Shown in pieces: positions 29,806 through 39,324 of a stretch of DNA of 64,000 nt (the first letter of the stretch is position 1; each line of letters begins with the position of its first letter). The stretch is from Legionella spiritensis. GTDB taxonomy: Bacteria; Pseudomonadota; Gammaproteobacteria; Legionellales; Legionellaceae. The DNA is taken from positions 1,266,501 to 1,330,500 of the forward strand of contig NZ_LT906457.1 of NCBI RefSeq assembly GCF_900186965.1, given 5' to 3'. Made by a program: the position numbers and the translations under genes. The notes beneath the pieces are model-generated. The model made no database searches. It was not told the DNA's origin and saw nothing but the letters and a program-made list of their open reading frames with translations.

Positions 29806-29926
29806 CCTGTCATGAAGGAGAATCCGAAATACGGGACACCCGTTCGTCCTGGTACTTGCCTGCTCTCCCGGGACAATATTGGGACATGAAACCCGCAATA
29901 CGGCCGCAGGCCTCCTTACGGGCTAC
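29806..29926. repeat. Dispersed repeat family A, copy 3 (reverse)
   Basis: Positions 29889-29926 are the reverse of the core (AAACCCGCAATACGGCCGCA then GGCCTCCTTACGGGCTAC). The left part, from about 29813, carries TCATGAAGGAGAATCCGAAA, a decayed form of the other half. It lies between the MITE and the symporter promoter; no gene is seen in 29645-30159. Confidence 0.75.
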
Positions 29927-29974
29927 TTTTTTGTAAAAAAATGGTGCCAGGAAAATCTGGTTCCCGGAACCTGG

Positions 29975-30002
29975 TTGACACACGTCTTTTTTGTGTTAAT
30001 AT
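29975..30002 (+). promoter_or_regulatory. Promoter of the DAACS symporter gene
   Basis: A perfect TTGACA (29975-29980) and TAATAT (29997-30002) are 16 bases apart. The leader to the ATG at 30160 would be about 150 bases. The site starts about 50 bases after repeat-A copy 3. Confidence 0.5.
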
Positions 30003-30159
30003 ATTTACTTTCTGATTAAAATAAATACAAGACAGGTTATGAAAAACATCCTGATGCAAATTGGCTATCGCACACAACTCCTGTTGTTTGCTTGTTGTAA
30101 CGATTAAATCATTAGCCTTTTTTCTTCTTTCAGGAACGTAATCTACACAGGTATTTATT

Positions 30160-31431
30160 ATGTGCTCCCAAGCGAAATCCGCTAAAAAAATCTGGCTTGG
30201 CACCCCTTTTCTCTATACGGTCATGATCGTGTTAGGTCTGCTGAGCGGTTGGTCCGATATAGCCGGTTTACAGAAATTCGGCGTGATGATTTCCGATATT
30301 TTTATCAGAATTTTCAAATGTATCAGTCTGCCGATTATTTCATTGTCCATTATCGTGACGTTATCAAATTATCGTGCCGATGGGCCGATGAGGCGGATCT
30401 GGAAACGGGCGATATCCTATACGCTTGGGACAACGCTTGTTGCCGCGACCGTCAGTTTTCTGCTGTATTTAATCATTCAGCCAGGTATGGTGGGTGTGGT
30501 AAAAGCAGTTTCTGCAGAGCCGAAGCCGGATCAATTTAATTACCTTGATCACGTTGCCAGTCTGATCCCGTCCTCCATTATGTCACCTTTCCTGGAGCAT
30601 CAGGTGATAGGCGCCTTGTTGCTTAGTATTTTGACAGGTATTGCCATACGTTTTATACCCGAGCAGCAATCAAGAGAAACGATAACACAATTTTTTCGTG
30701 GCGCTCACGGCTTGTTCATGGTTATCACGCGCTGGATCATAGCGATCATTCCTTTTGGGCTTTACGGTTTTATCACAGCGATTGTCGTTCAGCTTCGTGA
30801 CGGGATGGCACTCAAGGGCATAGGTCAATATTTGCTGGTTGTGGTGCTGGCCAATATCATTCAGGGATTTGTGATTCTTCCTCTTTGGCTGAGATCACAA
30901 GGGATCAAACCACTGGCAGCCATGAAAGGTATGCTGCCGGCCTTGTCCCTGGCCTTTTTTTCCAAGTCGTCGGTAGGGACGTTACCGGTTACCATGGAGG
31001 CGGCGGAAAAAAATCTGAATGTGAAGCCTGAAATCAGCCGTTTTGTCTTACCGTTGTGCACCAGCCTGAATATGAACGGGTGTGCGGCGTTCATTTTTGC
31101 AACCGTTATTTATCTGATGCAAAATCACGGTATGGTCTTGTCTGTCCCTATGATGCTTTTATGGGTTGTGATTGCCACGGTAGCCGCCATTGGTAACGCC
31201 GGTGTTCCTATGGGTTGTTTCTTTTTAAGTGCCAGTTTACTGGCCAGTATGAATGTCCCTATTACGTTAATGGGGATTATCCTGCCATTTTACACGTTGA
31301 TTGATATGCTGGAAACGTCCCTGAACGTCTGGTCGGATTCCTGTGTGGCTAAAGTGGTCAATGAAGAGTTCGTATCCGGCGTTGACCCCGCTTTGTCTGA
31401 TAATATTCCGGTTGTTGAGCGCGCAGCGTGA
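30160..31431 (+). CDS. Dicarboxylate/amino acid:cation symporter (DAACS family)
   Basis: A 423-aa membrane protein of the glutamate transporter fold. The hairpin-1 segment is FFSKSSVGTLPVTMEAAEK, and the unwound helix 7 motif is LNMNGCA, where most members have NMDG. The hairpin-2 region is GNAGVPMGCFFLSASLLA. Family members move dicarboxylates, glutamate, serine or threonine with Na+ or H+. The Asn in NMNG and the absence of a canonical Arg/Asp pattern make the substrate unclear. Confidence 0.85.
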   Translation: MCSQAKSAKKIWLGTPFLYTVMIVLGLLSGWSDIAGLQKFGVMISDIFIRIFKCISLPIISLSIIVTLSNYRADGPMRRIWKRAISYTLGTTLVAATVSFLLYLIIQPGMVGVVKAVSAEPKPDQFNYLDHVASLIPSSIMSPFLEHQVIGALLLSILTGIAIRFIPEQQSRETITQFFRGAHGLFMVITRWIIAIIPFGLYGFITAIVVQLRDGMALKGIGQYLLVVVLANIIQGFVILPLWLRSQGIKPLAAMKGMLPALSLAFFSKSSVGTLPVTMEAAEKNLNVKPEISRFVLPLCTSLNMNGCAAFIFATVIYLMQNHGMVLSVPMMLLWVVIATVAAIGNAGVPMGCFFLSASLLASMNVPITLMGIILPFYTLIDMLETSLNVWSDSCVAKVVNEEFVSGVDPALSDNIPVVERAA

Positions 31432-31480
31432 TATCCGGTTGTTTTTTATGGCGGAAAGTCTTGTAAAAAACCTGTAGTCT

Positions 31481-31559
31481 CTCATGAAGGCGAAATACGG
31501 ATTTCACCTCTGATTGTAACGCCATCCCGCATTTCGGCTTCGCCTTCATGGCGGGCTAC
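31481..31559. repeat. Dispersed repeat family A, copy 4
   Basis: The right-hand half-unit (CCCGCATTTCGGCTTCGCCT then TCATGGCGGGCTAC, 31526-31559) is preceded by an inverted partial match (CTCATGAAGGCGAAATACGG, 31481-31500), giving a stem-loop between the convergent symporter and dapE genes. It may serve as a terminator-like barrier for both. Confidence 0.75.
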
Positions 31560-31573
31560 ACAGGAAGTCAGGA

Positions 31574-32707
31574 TTATGAAACCAGTATCTGTTTACTGAT
31601 GGAAAGATAGAGGGTGGTTAATGTTTCCAAATCACTCGCGGCAACGCACTCATTGACCTGATGAATGGTTTGGTTCACCGGGCCCAGCTCGATAACCTCC
31701 ACGCCATACGGTGCGATAAAACGACCGTCGGACGTACCGCCGTCGGTTGACTGCCTGGGTTCCTGACCGGTTATGGTCCGAATCGCATTGATTGTGCCCT
31801 CTAACAACTTCCCTTGCCCGGTCAGAAAAGGTAATCCATTGAGTTGCCAGCGAATTTCAGGCTGCAGCTTGTGTTTTGCAAAACAGGCCTCAACCGCTTT
31901 TTGCAGGCTTTCCGCGGTTTGCTCGGTTGAAAAACGAAAATTCAATGTCATCGCCAAATCACCGGGAATGATGTTGCCGGCATGGCCTCCGGACTGGAGT
32001 TTGGTCACCTGCATGGACGTTGGTGGAAAATGCTCATTACCTTCATCCCATTGGGTTGTAGCCAGTTCCGCCAGGGCGGGACTGATAGTATGAATAGGAT
32101 TTTCCGCCAGGTGAGGATAGGCGACATGACCTTGTTTTCCATGCAGGGTGAGTGCCGCGCTAAGCGAGCCCCGTCGTCCGATTTTAATAACATCACCGAC
32201 TCGTCTATGGCTGGATGGTTCGCCAACAATACAATAATCGAGATCAATTCCCCGTTTTTTGAGTGCGGCCATTACATGAGGTGTCCCATGCTCAAATTCA
32301 TCGCCTTCTTCCCCGCTGGTTATTAAAAAACCAAGGCTGCCGTCAAAACGGGGACAGGTCTTTACAAACTGTTTGGCCATAATCATCATGGCTGCCAGAC
32401 TGCCTTTCATGTCGGCCGTTCCCCGACCAAAAAGCATCCCGTCTTGCTCCGTCAATTCAAAAGGATTGGTGGCCCATTTGCCGATGTCGCCAACGTGAAC
32501 AACATCCGTATGACCGGCAAAGACCAGAAGGGGACGTTGATGGCCCAGGCGGGCAAAAAAATTGCTGACAGGCCCATGGTTGTAATATTGGCAATCAAAG
32601 CCAAGCTGTTGCAGATAGTTCACCATGAATTCCTGGCATCCGGCATCATCCGGGGTTACTGATTCAAAGCGAACCAGTTCGGCAAGCAGCGTTTGCGTGT
32701 CGGTCAT
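31574..32707 (-). CDS. dapE: DapE, succinyl-diaminopimelate desuccinylase
   Basis: A 377-aa M20 di-zinc amidohydrolase of the succinylase branch of lysine and meso-DAP synthesis. Metal and catalytic residues: His and Asp in FAGHTDVVHVGD, Asp in GTADMKGS, Glu pair in SGEEGDEFEHG, and the late His in TIHQVNE. GGTSDGRF is the substrate motif. Its ATG shares one base with the dapD stop (TAATG), so dapD-dapE are coupled. Confidence 0.96.
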   Translation of the reverse strand: MTDTQTLLAELVRFESVTPDDAGCQEFMVNYLQQLGFDCQYYNHGPVSNFFARLGHQRPLLVFAGHTDVVHVGDIGKWATNPFELTEQDGMLFGRGTADMKGSLAAMMIMAKQFVKTCPRFDGSLGFLITSGEEGDEFEHGTPHVMAALKKRGIDLDYCIVGEPSSHRRVGDVIKIGRRGSLSAALTLHGKQGHVAYPHLAENPIHTISPALAELATTQWDEGNEHFPPTSMQVTKLQSGGHAGNIIPGDLAMTLNFRFSTEQTAESLQKAVEACFAKHKLQPEIRWQLNGLPFLTGQGKLLEGTINAIRTITGQEPRQSTDGGTSDGRFIAPYGVEVIELGPVNQTIHQVNECVAASDLETLTTLYLSISKQILVS

Positions 32708-33531
32708 TATTTTACGTCCCTTAACAGCTCGTTAATACTGACTTTGGAGCGCGTTTTATCATCGATTTGTTTTACGATAACGGCACAATAGAGACTATAG
32801 CTCCCGTCTTCGGAAGGGAGGTTGCCGGGTACGACAACGGAACCTGCGGGGATGCGTCCATAAGTTACGGTTTTGGTTAATCGATTGTAGATTTTGGTAC
32901 TTTGTCCCAGATACACGCCCATGGACAATACGGAATTCTGTTCCACGATCACGCCTTCCACCACTTCGGAACGGGCGCCGATAAAACAATTATCCTCAAT
33001 GATGGTCGGATTGGCCTGCAGCGGTTCCAGAACACCGCCAATACCCGCGCCGCCGGATAAATGAACATTCTTGCCTATCTGGGCGCAGGAACCGACCGTG
33101 GCCCAGGTGTCTACCATAACGCCTTCGTCAATATAAGCGCCTATATTGACATAGGACGGCATCAGCACGGTGTTTTTTCCGACAAACGCGCCTCGTCGAA
33201 TCATGGCGTGCGGTACCACTCTGGCGCCTGTACTGGCAAAATCAGCTGCACTGTAACCGGAAAATTTAAGCGGGACTTTGTCATAGAACTGGCAAAATCC
33301 GGCATCCATCACTTGATTCGGGTAAAGACGGAACGATAATAACACCGCCTTTTTAAGCCATTGATGGACGACCCACTCCCCCCCGATTTTCTCTGCAACC
33401 CGGTAGCGGCCTGAATCCAGGCCGGTTAAAACTTCTTCTACGGCTTGTTTCAACGGCACAGGTGCGTGCTCCGGGGTTACATGGTGGCGCTGTTCAAAAA
33501 ATTCTTCAATGAGTTGCTGTAATGAGTTCAT
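32707..33531 (-). CDS. dapD: DapD, tetrahydrodipicolinate N-succinyltransferase
   Basis: A left-handed beta-helix acyltransferase that adds succinyl from succinyl-CoA to tetrahydrodipicolinate. Hexapeptide repeats run through the middle ([36 protein letters not shown]). Starting at ATG 33531 gives 274 aa, exactly the usual length; the longer ORF start adds MILND with no family support. It is the first gene of dapDE. Confidence 0.96.
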   Translation of the reverse strand: MNSLQQLIEEFFEQRHHVTPEHAPVPLKQAVEEVLTGLDSGRYRVAEKIGGEWVVHQWLKKAVLLSFRLYPNQVMDAGFCQFYDKVPLKFSGYSAADFASTGARVVPHAMIRRGAFVGKNTVLMPSYVNIGAYIDEGVMVDTWATVGSCAQIGKNVHLSGGAGIGGVLEPLQANPTIIEDNCFIGARSEVVEGVIVEQNSVLSMGVYLGQSTKIYNRLTKTVTYGRIPAGSVVVPGNLPSEDGSYSLYCAVIVKQIDDKTRSKVSINELLRDVK

Positions 33532-33629
33532 ATCGTTCAATATCAATTGCGAGAATTGGCTATATATTATAATGAAACCGATACGGTTTACAGCGACGTT
33601 CGCGACATTTTTTCTACGGTTTTTTGAGT

Positions 33630-33657
33630 TTCAACGAACCATCATTACTAGTATACT
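33630..33657 (+). promoter_or_regulatory. Candidate promoter of the epimerase gene
   Basis: TTCAAC (33630-33635) and TATACT (33652-33657) are 16 bases apart, 33 bases before the ATG at 33690. The -10 is good and the -35 is weak. Confidence 0.4.
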
Positions 33658-33689
33658 GCTCGCAAAAAGTGGCTTAAGGTATTTTAATT

Positions 33690-34694
33690 ATGCGTTTGTT
33701 AATCACGGGAGCGGCAGGATTTATCGGATTTCATCTTGCCAGATCCCGCCTGGAGCAAGGTGACATTGTCATTGGCATTGACAATCTTAATGATTATTAT
33801 GATGTGCGTCTTAAGCAAGCCAGACTGGAATTATTGCAGGTTTATGACCAATTTGAATTTTATCACGATGATGTGGTTGACGCGGATAACCTCCGAACTA
33901 TTTTTGACAGGCATAAACCTGATCGGGTGGTACATCTCGCCGCTCAAGCCGGTGTTCGCTACTCGTTAACGAACCCTCAACAATACATCCAGTCCAATCT
34001 GGTCGGCTTTGGCAACATTCTTGAAGTTTGTCGCCATCATCAGATAGAGCATTTGGTCTATGCCTCGACCAGTTCGGTATACGGGGCTAACATTTTGCAG
34101 CCTTATATGGAAGAGCAGGCGACGAATCATCCATTAACCATATACGCGGCAACGAAGAAGGCCAATGAGTTGATGGCGCATTCCTATTCCCATCTTTATC
34201 AGTTGCCGACAACGGGTTTGCGGTTTTTTACCGTGTATGGTCCATGGGGGCGGCCTGATATGGCGTTTTTTTCCTTTACCAGAAATATTCTGGAGGGCAA
34301 ACCGATAGCCGTTTACAACTTTGGTAAAATGCGGCGTGATTTTACCTATATTGACGATATAGTGTGTGGCATTTCTCTGGCATTGGATAATCCGGCAAAC
34401 GCGAACGGGGAATGGTGTGGAGAAACGCCCGATCCCGGCAGCAGTCTCGCGCCCTATAAAATTTATAATATTGGTTGCGGTAATCCCGTTAATTTAATGG
34501 ATTATATCGAAGCGATTGAAAAAGCGACGGGTAAAAAAGCCATTAAGGAGTTTCTGCCCATGCAAGACGGCGATGTGTTGTCTACTCATGCCGACACTAA
34601 ACGACTGGCTGAGGAGTTAGGTTATCAACCGACGGTTGATTTCAGAGAGGGTGTTTCCCGTTTTGTAGCCTGGTACAGGGATTTTTATTGCTAA
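33690..34694 (+). CDS. NAD-dependent UDP-sugar epimerase, UDP-glucuronate 4-epimerase-like
   Basis: A 334-aa extended SDR. NAD loop GAAGFIGFHLA (7-17), IDNLNDYYDVRLK (the motif typical of UDP-glucuronate 4-epimerases), STSSVYG, and the catalytic Y152-x3-K156 in YAATKKANE. It probably interconverts UDP-GlcA and UDP-GalA for surface polysaccharide. The AAGG ribosome site fits ATG 33690. It stands alone, followed by a solo MITE end. Confidence 0.88.
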   Translation: MRLLITGAAGFIGFHLARSRLEQGDIVIGIDNLNDYYDVRLKQARLELLQVYDQFEFYHDDVVDADNLRTIFDRHKPDRVVHLAAQAGVRYSLTNPQQYIQSNLVGFGNILEVCRHHQIEHLVYASTSSVYGANILQPYMEEQATNHPLTIYAATKKANELMAHSYSHLYQLPTTGLRFFTVYGPWGRPDMAFFSFTRNILEGKPIAVYNFGKMRRDFTYIDDIVCGISLALDNPANANGEWCGETPDPGSSLAPYKIYNIGCGNPVNLMDYIEAIEKATGKKAIKEFLPMQDGDVLSTHADTKRLAEELGYQPTVDFREGVSRFVAWYRDFYC

Positions 34695-34717
34695 AATCAA
34701 ATATTTTTACCGGATGA

Positions 34718-34733
34718 TGAGGACACGCCCTAG
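34718..34733. repeat. Solo end of MITE family C
   Basis: TGAGGACACGCCCTAG is identical to the outer 16 bases of the MITE at 29641-29805. It lies between the convergent epimerase and acyltransferase genes, close to a small GC-rich hairpin at about 34757-34776 (ATTGGCC...GGCCCAAT). It is a fragment or relic, with no partner end nearby. Confidence 0.6.
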
Positions 34734-34784
34734 TATAATAATTGGATAAATTGTAGATTGGCCCCCTGGCCCAATACACTCTCT

Positions 34785-35681
34785 CTAGCTGTTCTGCAAT
34801 TGACTGATTAAACGATCTTTTTCCAGCCAATGCCCATTTAGCCAGATTCTGAACGCCTCAAGGGTTTTTTCATCATTAAGGATATTATCGCCTCTGAACT
34901 CATTGGGAATGGCAATAGAACGAATACTGACTTTGATAGCCGAAATGCGGTGGCATAAAAAATCCCAGAGCGAATGTTGTTGATCCGGATAAACAATCGT
35001 GACATCCAGTATATTTTTAATTTGATTTCCCATCACACTGATAACAAAACCTATACCTCCCGCTTTGGGCTTCAGTAAATAGTCGTAGGGGGATTGCTGT
35101 GTAGTTTTTTTCTGACGGGTGAAACGGGTGCCTTCTACAAAATTCATAATGGTTGTAGGATGATGCTTGAAAACATCAAGCGCTTTACGGGTCGCTTTCA
35201 GATCCTGACCTTTTTTATGGGGATTTTTAGCAAGATAATCTTTGGAATAGCGTTTCATGAATGGACATCCCATAGCCCACCATGCAAAGCCAAGCAAGGG
35301 AACCCATTTCAATTGATCCTTGATGAAGAATTTAATCATTGGAATCTTGCGATTAAAAAGACGTTGTAAAACAACAATATCCAGCCAGCTTTGATGATTG
35401 GCAATCACAAGATACCAGTCCTTTTGGCGCAGGTTTTCCTCTCCAGTGATTTCCCATTGAATTTTCTGGGTTTTATCGATGTATAAATTATTAATATCAC
35501 TCCAGTAAACAATAACGGCGTCAATCATTCTTGTGCAAAGAACTTTCCAGCGAAGATTGGGGATCAGCTTGAGTAATCCGATAAAAAGTACGGGAATAAA
35601 AAACAAAATGGTGGATACGATCAAGGTCAATACGGCAAAAACGCCACGAAGCTGCCCGCGCAATTTTTTATTTTCATTCAT
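34785..35681 (-). CDS. Lysophospholipid acyltransferase-like protein (PlsC superfamily, YihG-like)
   Basis: A 298-aa membrane-bound acyltransferase. Residues 12-40 are hydrophobic. The HX4D motif is H96-D101 in NHQSWLD, and the acyl-acceptor motif FVEGTRFT is present. The layout is like E. coli YihG and related 1-acylglycerol-3-phosphate acyltransferases that acylate the sn-2 position. The exact substrate is not readable. Confidence 0.88.
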   Translation of the reverse strand: MNENKKLRGQLRGVFAVLTLIVSTILFFIPVLFIGLLKLIPNLRWKVLCTRMIDAVIVYWSDINNLYIDKTQKIQWEITGEENLRQKDWYLVIANHQSWLDIVVLQRLFNRKIPMIKFFIKDQLKWVPLLGFAWWAMGCPFMKRYSKDYLAKNPHKKGQDLKATRKALDVFKHHPTTIMNFVEGTRFTRQKKTTQQSPYDYLLKPKAGGIGFVISVMGNQIKNILDVTIVYPDQQHSLWDFLCHRISAIKVSIRSIAIPNEFRGDNILNDEKTLEAFRIWLNGHWLEKDRLISQLQNS

Positions 35682-35709
35682 AAAACTATCCCTGATGAAC
35701 GTTTAACCA

Positions 35710-36861
35710 TTAACGAAGAGCCTGATTCATGTCTGCAATCAAATCCTCGATATGTTCTATTCCGACCGATAAGCGAACAAATCCGTCCACAATGCCTAAT
35801 TCCTGGCGCTTTTCATAGGGAACAGACGCGTGGGTCATGATGGCGGGATGTTCAATCAGGCTTTCCACACCGCCCAGGCTTTCAGCAAGGGTAAAAACCT
35901 CGCAGCGTGACAGGAAGCGAACGGTTTCTTCCAGACTGCCTCGAACAACCATGGAAATCATGCCGCCGAAGTCGCGCATTTGTTCCCGGGCCAGCTGATG
36001 TTGGGAATGGCTGTTCAACCCCGGATAGATAACCTTGCTGATTTTGGGATGTTTTTCGAGCCACTGGGCCAGTTCTCTTGCATTTTCGCAATGGCGTTGC
36101 ATTCTTAAAGAAAGGGTTTTCAAGCTGCGCAGCACCAGAAAACTGTCAAAAGGTCCCGCGATACCGCCGCAGGAGTTGTGTAAAAAAGCGAGGCGTTCGG
36201 TGAGCTCGGGATCATCGCCTGTAACGACTACTCCGCTGACCACATCCGAGTGGCCGTTTAAATATTTCGTGGCGGAATGGACAACGATATCAAATCCGCA
36301 TTCCAGCGGTCGCTGGAGCCAGGGCGTGGCAAACGTGTTATCCGCAACAGTAATCAGATTGTGACGTTTGGCAATGCGGGCTATTTCTCTTAAATCAGCC
36401 AGTTTCAACATCGGATTGGAGGGGGTTTCCAGCCAGAGCATACGTGTTTCGGGGCGAATCGCTTTCTCAATGCTGTCGATATTACTCATGTCGACGAAAG
36501 AAAAGGATAATCCGGAGGTACGGGTTTTAACCTTGTCAAACAATCGATACGCACCCCCATAAAGATCGTCCATAGCCACAACATGGTCACCACAATTTAA
36601 TAAATCTATGACGCTGTTGATCGCGGCCATGCCGGAGGCGAAAGCAAATCCGCGTTGACCTGACTCGAGATCAGCCACACAAGCCTCATAAGCGTTGCGA
36701 GTGGGATTTTGAGTACGGGAATATTCATAACCCTGATGGACACCTGGCGCGGATTGTTTGTAGGTGGATGTGGCAAAAATGGGCGTCATGACCGCGCCGG
36801 TACTCGGATCCGGGGCTTGTCCCGCATGAATGGCCCGGGTATCAAAATGTAATTTTTCCAT
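35710..36861 (-). CDS. metB: Cystathionine gamma-synthase or gamma-lyase, PLP enzyme
   Basis: A 383-aa Cys/Met metabolism PLP enzyme. It has the phosphate-binding ASGMAAINSV, the PLP Asp in VADNTFATP, the PLP Lys in HSATKYLNGHSD, and the C-terminal SLGGVESLIEHPA. MetB (transsulfuration to cystathionine), gamma-lyase and homocysteine-forming relatives cannot be told apart by eye. It is transcribed divergently from the GGDEF-EAL gene and lies 28 bases upstream of the acyltransferase gene. Confidence 0.88.
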   Translation of the reverse strand: MEKLHFDTRAIHAGQAPDPSTGAVMTPIFATSTYKQSAPGVHQGYEYSRTQNPTRNAYEACVADLESGQRGFAFASGMAAINSVIDLLNCGDHVVAMDDLYGGAYRLFDKVKTRTSGLSFSFVDMSNIDSIEKAIRPETRMLWLETPSNPMLKLADLREIARIAKRHNLITVADNTFATPWLQRPLECGFDIVVHSATKYLNGHSDVVSGVVVTGDDPELTERLAFLHNSCGGIAGPFDSFLVLRSLKTLSLRMQRHCENARELAQWLEKHPKISKVIYPGLNSHSQHQLAREQMRDFGGMISMVVRGSLEETVRFLSRCEVFTLAESLGGVESLIEHPAIMTHASVPYEKRQELGIVDGFVRLSVGIEHIEDLIADMNQALR

Positions 36862-37014
36862 AGAGTTAATCCTTTGCGTTAAAACTTGCCTGCAAAAAAC
36901 CGCAAGTCGTTATATACTGTAAATAGTCATTAATTTCTTTATTTGATCATAAAGACTAAAGTTTGTTCACTTTTGTCCGTTATAGTGGTTGCAGGATATT
37001 CTAGTGAGGGATTC

Positions 37015-39324
37015 ATGAGTAGGCAAGAAATAGACTACGAAAAAGTTGCCTCTGCAGCGGAAGATTTAAAAAAACGGGGTGAGGAACCGTCACTTACCAG
37101 TATATGTGAGGAGCTTGGGATTTTATCCCTGTCGCCACAGCTTTCCGCTTACCTGGAAAAATGGTACCACACCCAGCCGGAATTTCAGCGCACCATTTCT
37201 GCGCCGCTTTCCGAAAATATTCAAATCAAAACCAGCGAGGTTCTGGAAAAAAATCTCGAACTGGAAAAATCCCTGTCCCTGTTGCGGGCGACTTTGGAGT
37301 CCACGGCGGATGGTATTATGATGGTCAACGGCAAAGGCCAGGTTGTTGACTGGAATCAGAAATTTGTCGAAATGTGGCGCATCCCTTCCTATATGCTGGA
37401 GTCCGGTACGGAAAGTATTGGTTTCGAGTATATTCTTGAACAGCTAAGCAATCCTGCCGCGGTGGTTGCTGACGTACAGTATCTCTATGAAAATCCTGAA
37501 TGGGAAGGGGAGTTACCGCCGCTGAATTTCAAGGACGGCCGTATTTTTGAGCGTTTTACACAACCCCAGAGAGTGGGTAATGAAATCGTCGGCCGTGTTT
37601 ACAGCTTTCGTGATATCACCCAAAAGCGCATGGCGGATGACCAGTTACGGGTGCGTGAACGGGCTATTGAAGCAAGTACCCATGGTGTCGCCATTATCGA
37701 TATTACCAAACCCAATCAACCTATCATTTATGTCAACAAATCATTCGAGCGCATTACGTCTTATGTTGAAAAGCAGACAATCGGTCAAAATCTAGCGCAT
37801 ATTTTAGGGCATAAGGCGGATCAGGTTAATCAGAAGCGGCTTGCCCTTGCTATCAGGGAACTTCGCGAAGAGACGGTGGAAATCGAGAGTTACAGGCGTA
37901 ATGGAGAATTGTTCTGGTGCGAATTAAGTGTGGCGCCGGTCCGTGACTCCTTTGGTAAAGTCAAACATTTCGTTTGTATTATCAATGATATTACCCAACG
38001 CCGTGAAATGGAAAGACAACTGGTCAGGCAAGCCACCCATGACTCTCTCACGGAATTGCCTAACCGCGTTCTATTAATGGACCGGGTCGAACAGGCTATT
38101 TTACAGGCCAGGAAAAAGAATGCGATTTTAGCCTTTCTTTTCCTGGATCTGGATCACTTTAAAATGACCAATGATACGTTGGGACATAGTATTGGTGATA
38201 AATTACTGCAAGCCGTTTCCAACCGCTTGCTGATTGCCACCAATGATTTTGATACGGTGGCCCGCCTGGGTGGTGATGAGTTTGTTATTCTGTTGCAAGA
38301 CATTACTTCCGAGCATCAGGCTGAAAATATGGCTCAGGAATTGTTACATATGATTGAGAAGCCATTTCAGATCGATCAGCACAGTTTAAAGGTCACAGGT
38401 AGTATCGGGATTAGCTTTTATCCCAAAGACGGCTCGGATTATGAGTCACTCATGAAAAACGCCGATTTATCCATGTATCATGCCAAGGACAGCGGACGAA
38501 ACAATTACCGTATCTTTGAACAGGAGATGAACAGGCGGATCATTAATCACATGCAACTGGATAATGCCTTGCGCGAGGCGTTGAAACGCAAGGAATTCCA
38601 TCTGGTTTATCAACCCTTGATTGATTTACGCAAAAACGAAATTATCGGTGTTGAGGCATTGATTCGATGGGAAAGTCATTTACTTGGCAACGTGTCTCCT
38701 ATCGAATTTATCAGTATGGCCGAAGAAAACGGTATGATTATTGATATTGGCAAGTGGGTTTTGGAAGAAGCCTGTATGCAAACTATAAAATGGCATAAGG
38801 AAGGCCTCAAGGATCTTTGTGTCGCGGTTAATATTTCAGGGCGGCAATTTCGCCAGAGCCGATTAACGGATGATATTGCCGATATTCTCAAGAAAACCGG
38901 CCTTGAACCTAAATACCTTGAGCTGGAACTGACCGAAAGCTTGCTTGTTGATGATATTGAGCGGGCGGTTGAAACGATGCACCAGCTAAAGGACATGGGA
39001 ATAAAACTGGTCATCGACGATTTTGGAACCGGTTATTCCAGTCTGTCCTATCTTAAACAATTTCCGGTTGATAAACTTAAAATTGATCGCTCCTTCATTA
39101 GCGAGCTGGTTCATGAGGAAAATGACGCAGCCATTGCCAGAGCTATTATCAACCTCGGTCATAGCTTGAAAATTGAAGTGCTGGCTGAAGGTGTGGAAAC
39201 CGAGCTGCAAAAGGAATTTATTGTGAAGCATGGTTGTGATTACGCGCAGGGTTATTATTTTAAACCGCCAAATAAAGCCCCCGTTCTGAAAGAATTTCTG
39301 ACGAACTATCCTGATATTAAATAA
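37015..39324 (+). CDS. PAS-GGDEF-EAL cyclic di-GMP enzyme with an N-terminal helical DNA-binding-like domain
   Basis: A 769-aa protein from ATG 37015, chosen for the GAGGG ribosome site; an upstream TTG adds 24 residues. Residues about 1-55 (EKVASAAEDLKKRGEEPSLT) resemble the KfrA N-terminal DNA-binding helix-turn-helix. Two PAS domains follow (about 78-205, with VDWNQKFVEMW; and 215-335, with IIYVNKSFERIT). GGDEF is intact at 419-423 but the inhibitory RxxD site five residues upstream reads NDFD. The EAL domain starts at 547 (GVEALIRW) with intact metal and catalytic residues (ELTES, DDFGTG, KLKIDR, EGVE). It may make and break c-di-GMP. Confidence 0.92.
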   Translation: MSRQEIDYEKVASAAEDLKKRGEEPSLTSICEELGILSLSPQLSAYLEKWYHTQPEFQRTISAPLSENIQIKTSEVLEKNLELEKSLSLLRATLESTADGIMMVNGKGQVVDWNQKFVEMWRIPSYMLESGTESIGFEYILEQLSNPAAVVADVQYLYENPEWEGELPPLNFKDGRIFERFTQPQRVGNEIVGRVYSFRDITQKRMADDQLRVRERAIEASTHGVAIIDITKPNQPIIYVNKSFERITSYVEKQTIGQNLAHILGHKADQVNQKRLALAIRELREETVEIESYRRNGELFWCELSVAPVRDSFGKVKHFVCIINDITQRREMERQLVRQATHDSLTELPNRVLLMDRVEQAILQARKKNAILAFLFLDLDHFKMTNDTLGHSIGDKLLQAVSNRLLIATNDFDTVARLGGDEFVILLQDITSEHQAENMAQELLHMIEKPFQIDQHSLKVTGSIGISFYPKDGSDYESLMKNADLSMYHAKDSGRNNYRIFEQEMNRRIINHMQLDNALREALKRKEFHLVYQPLIDLRKNEIIGVEALIRWESHLLGNVSPIEFISMAEENGMIIDIGKWVLEEACMQTIKWHKEGLKDLCVAVNISGRQFRQSRLTDDIADILKKTGLEPKYLELELTESLLVDDIERAVETMHQLKDMGIKLVIDDFGTGYSSLSYLKQFPVDKLKIDRSFISELVHEENDAAIARAIINLGHSLKIEVLAEGVETELQKEFIVKHGCDYAQGYYFKPPNKAPVLKEFLTNYPDIK

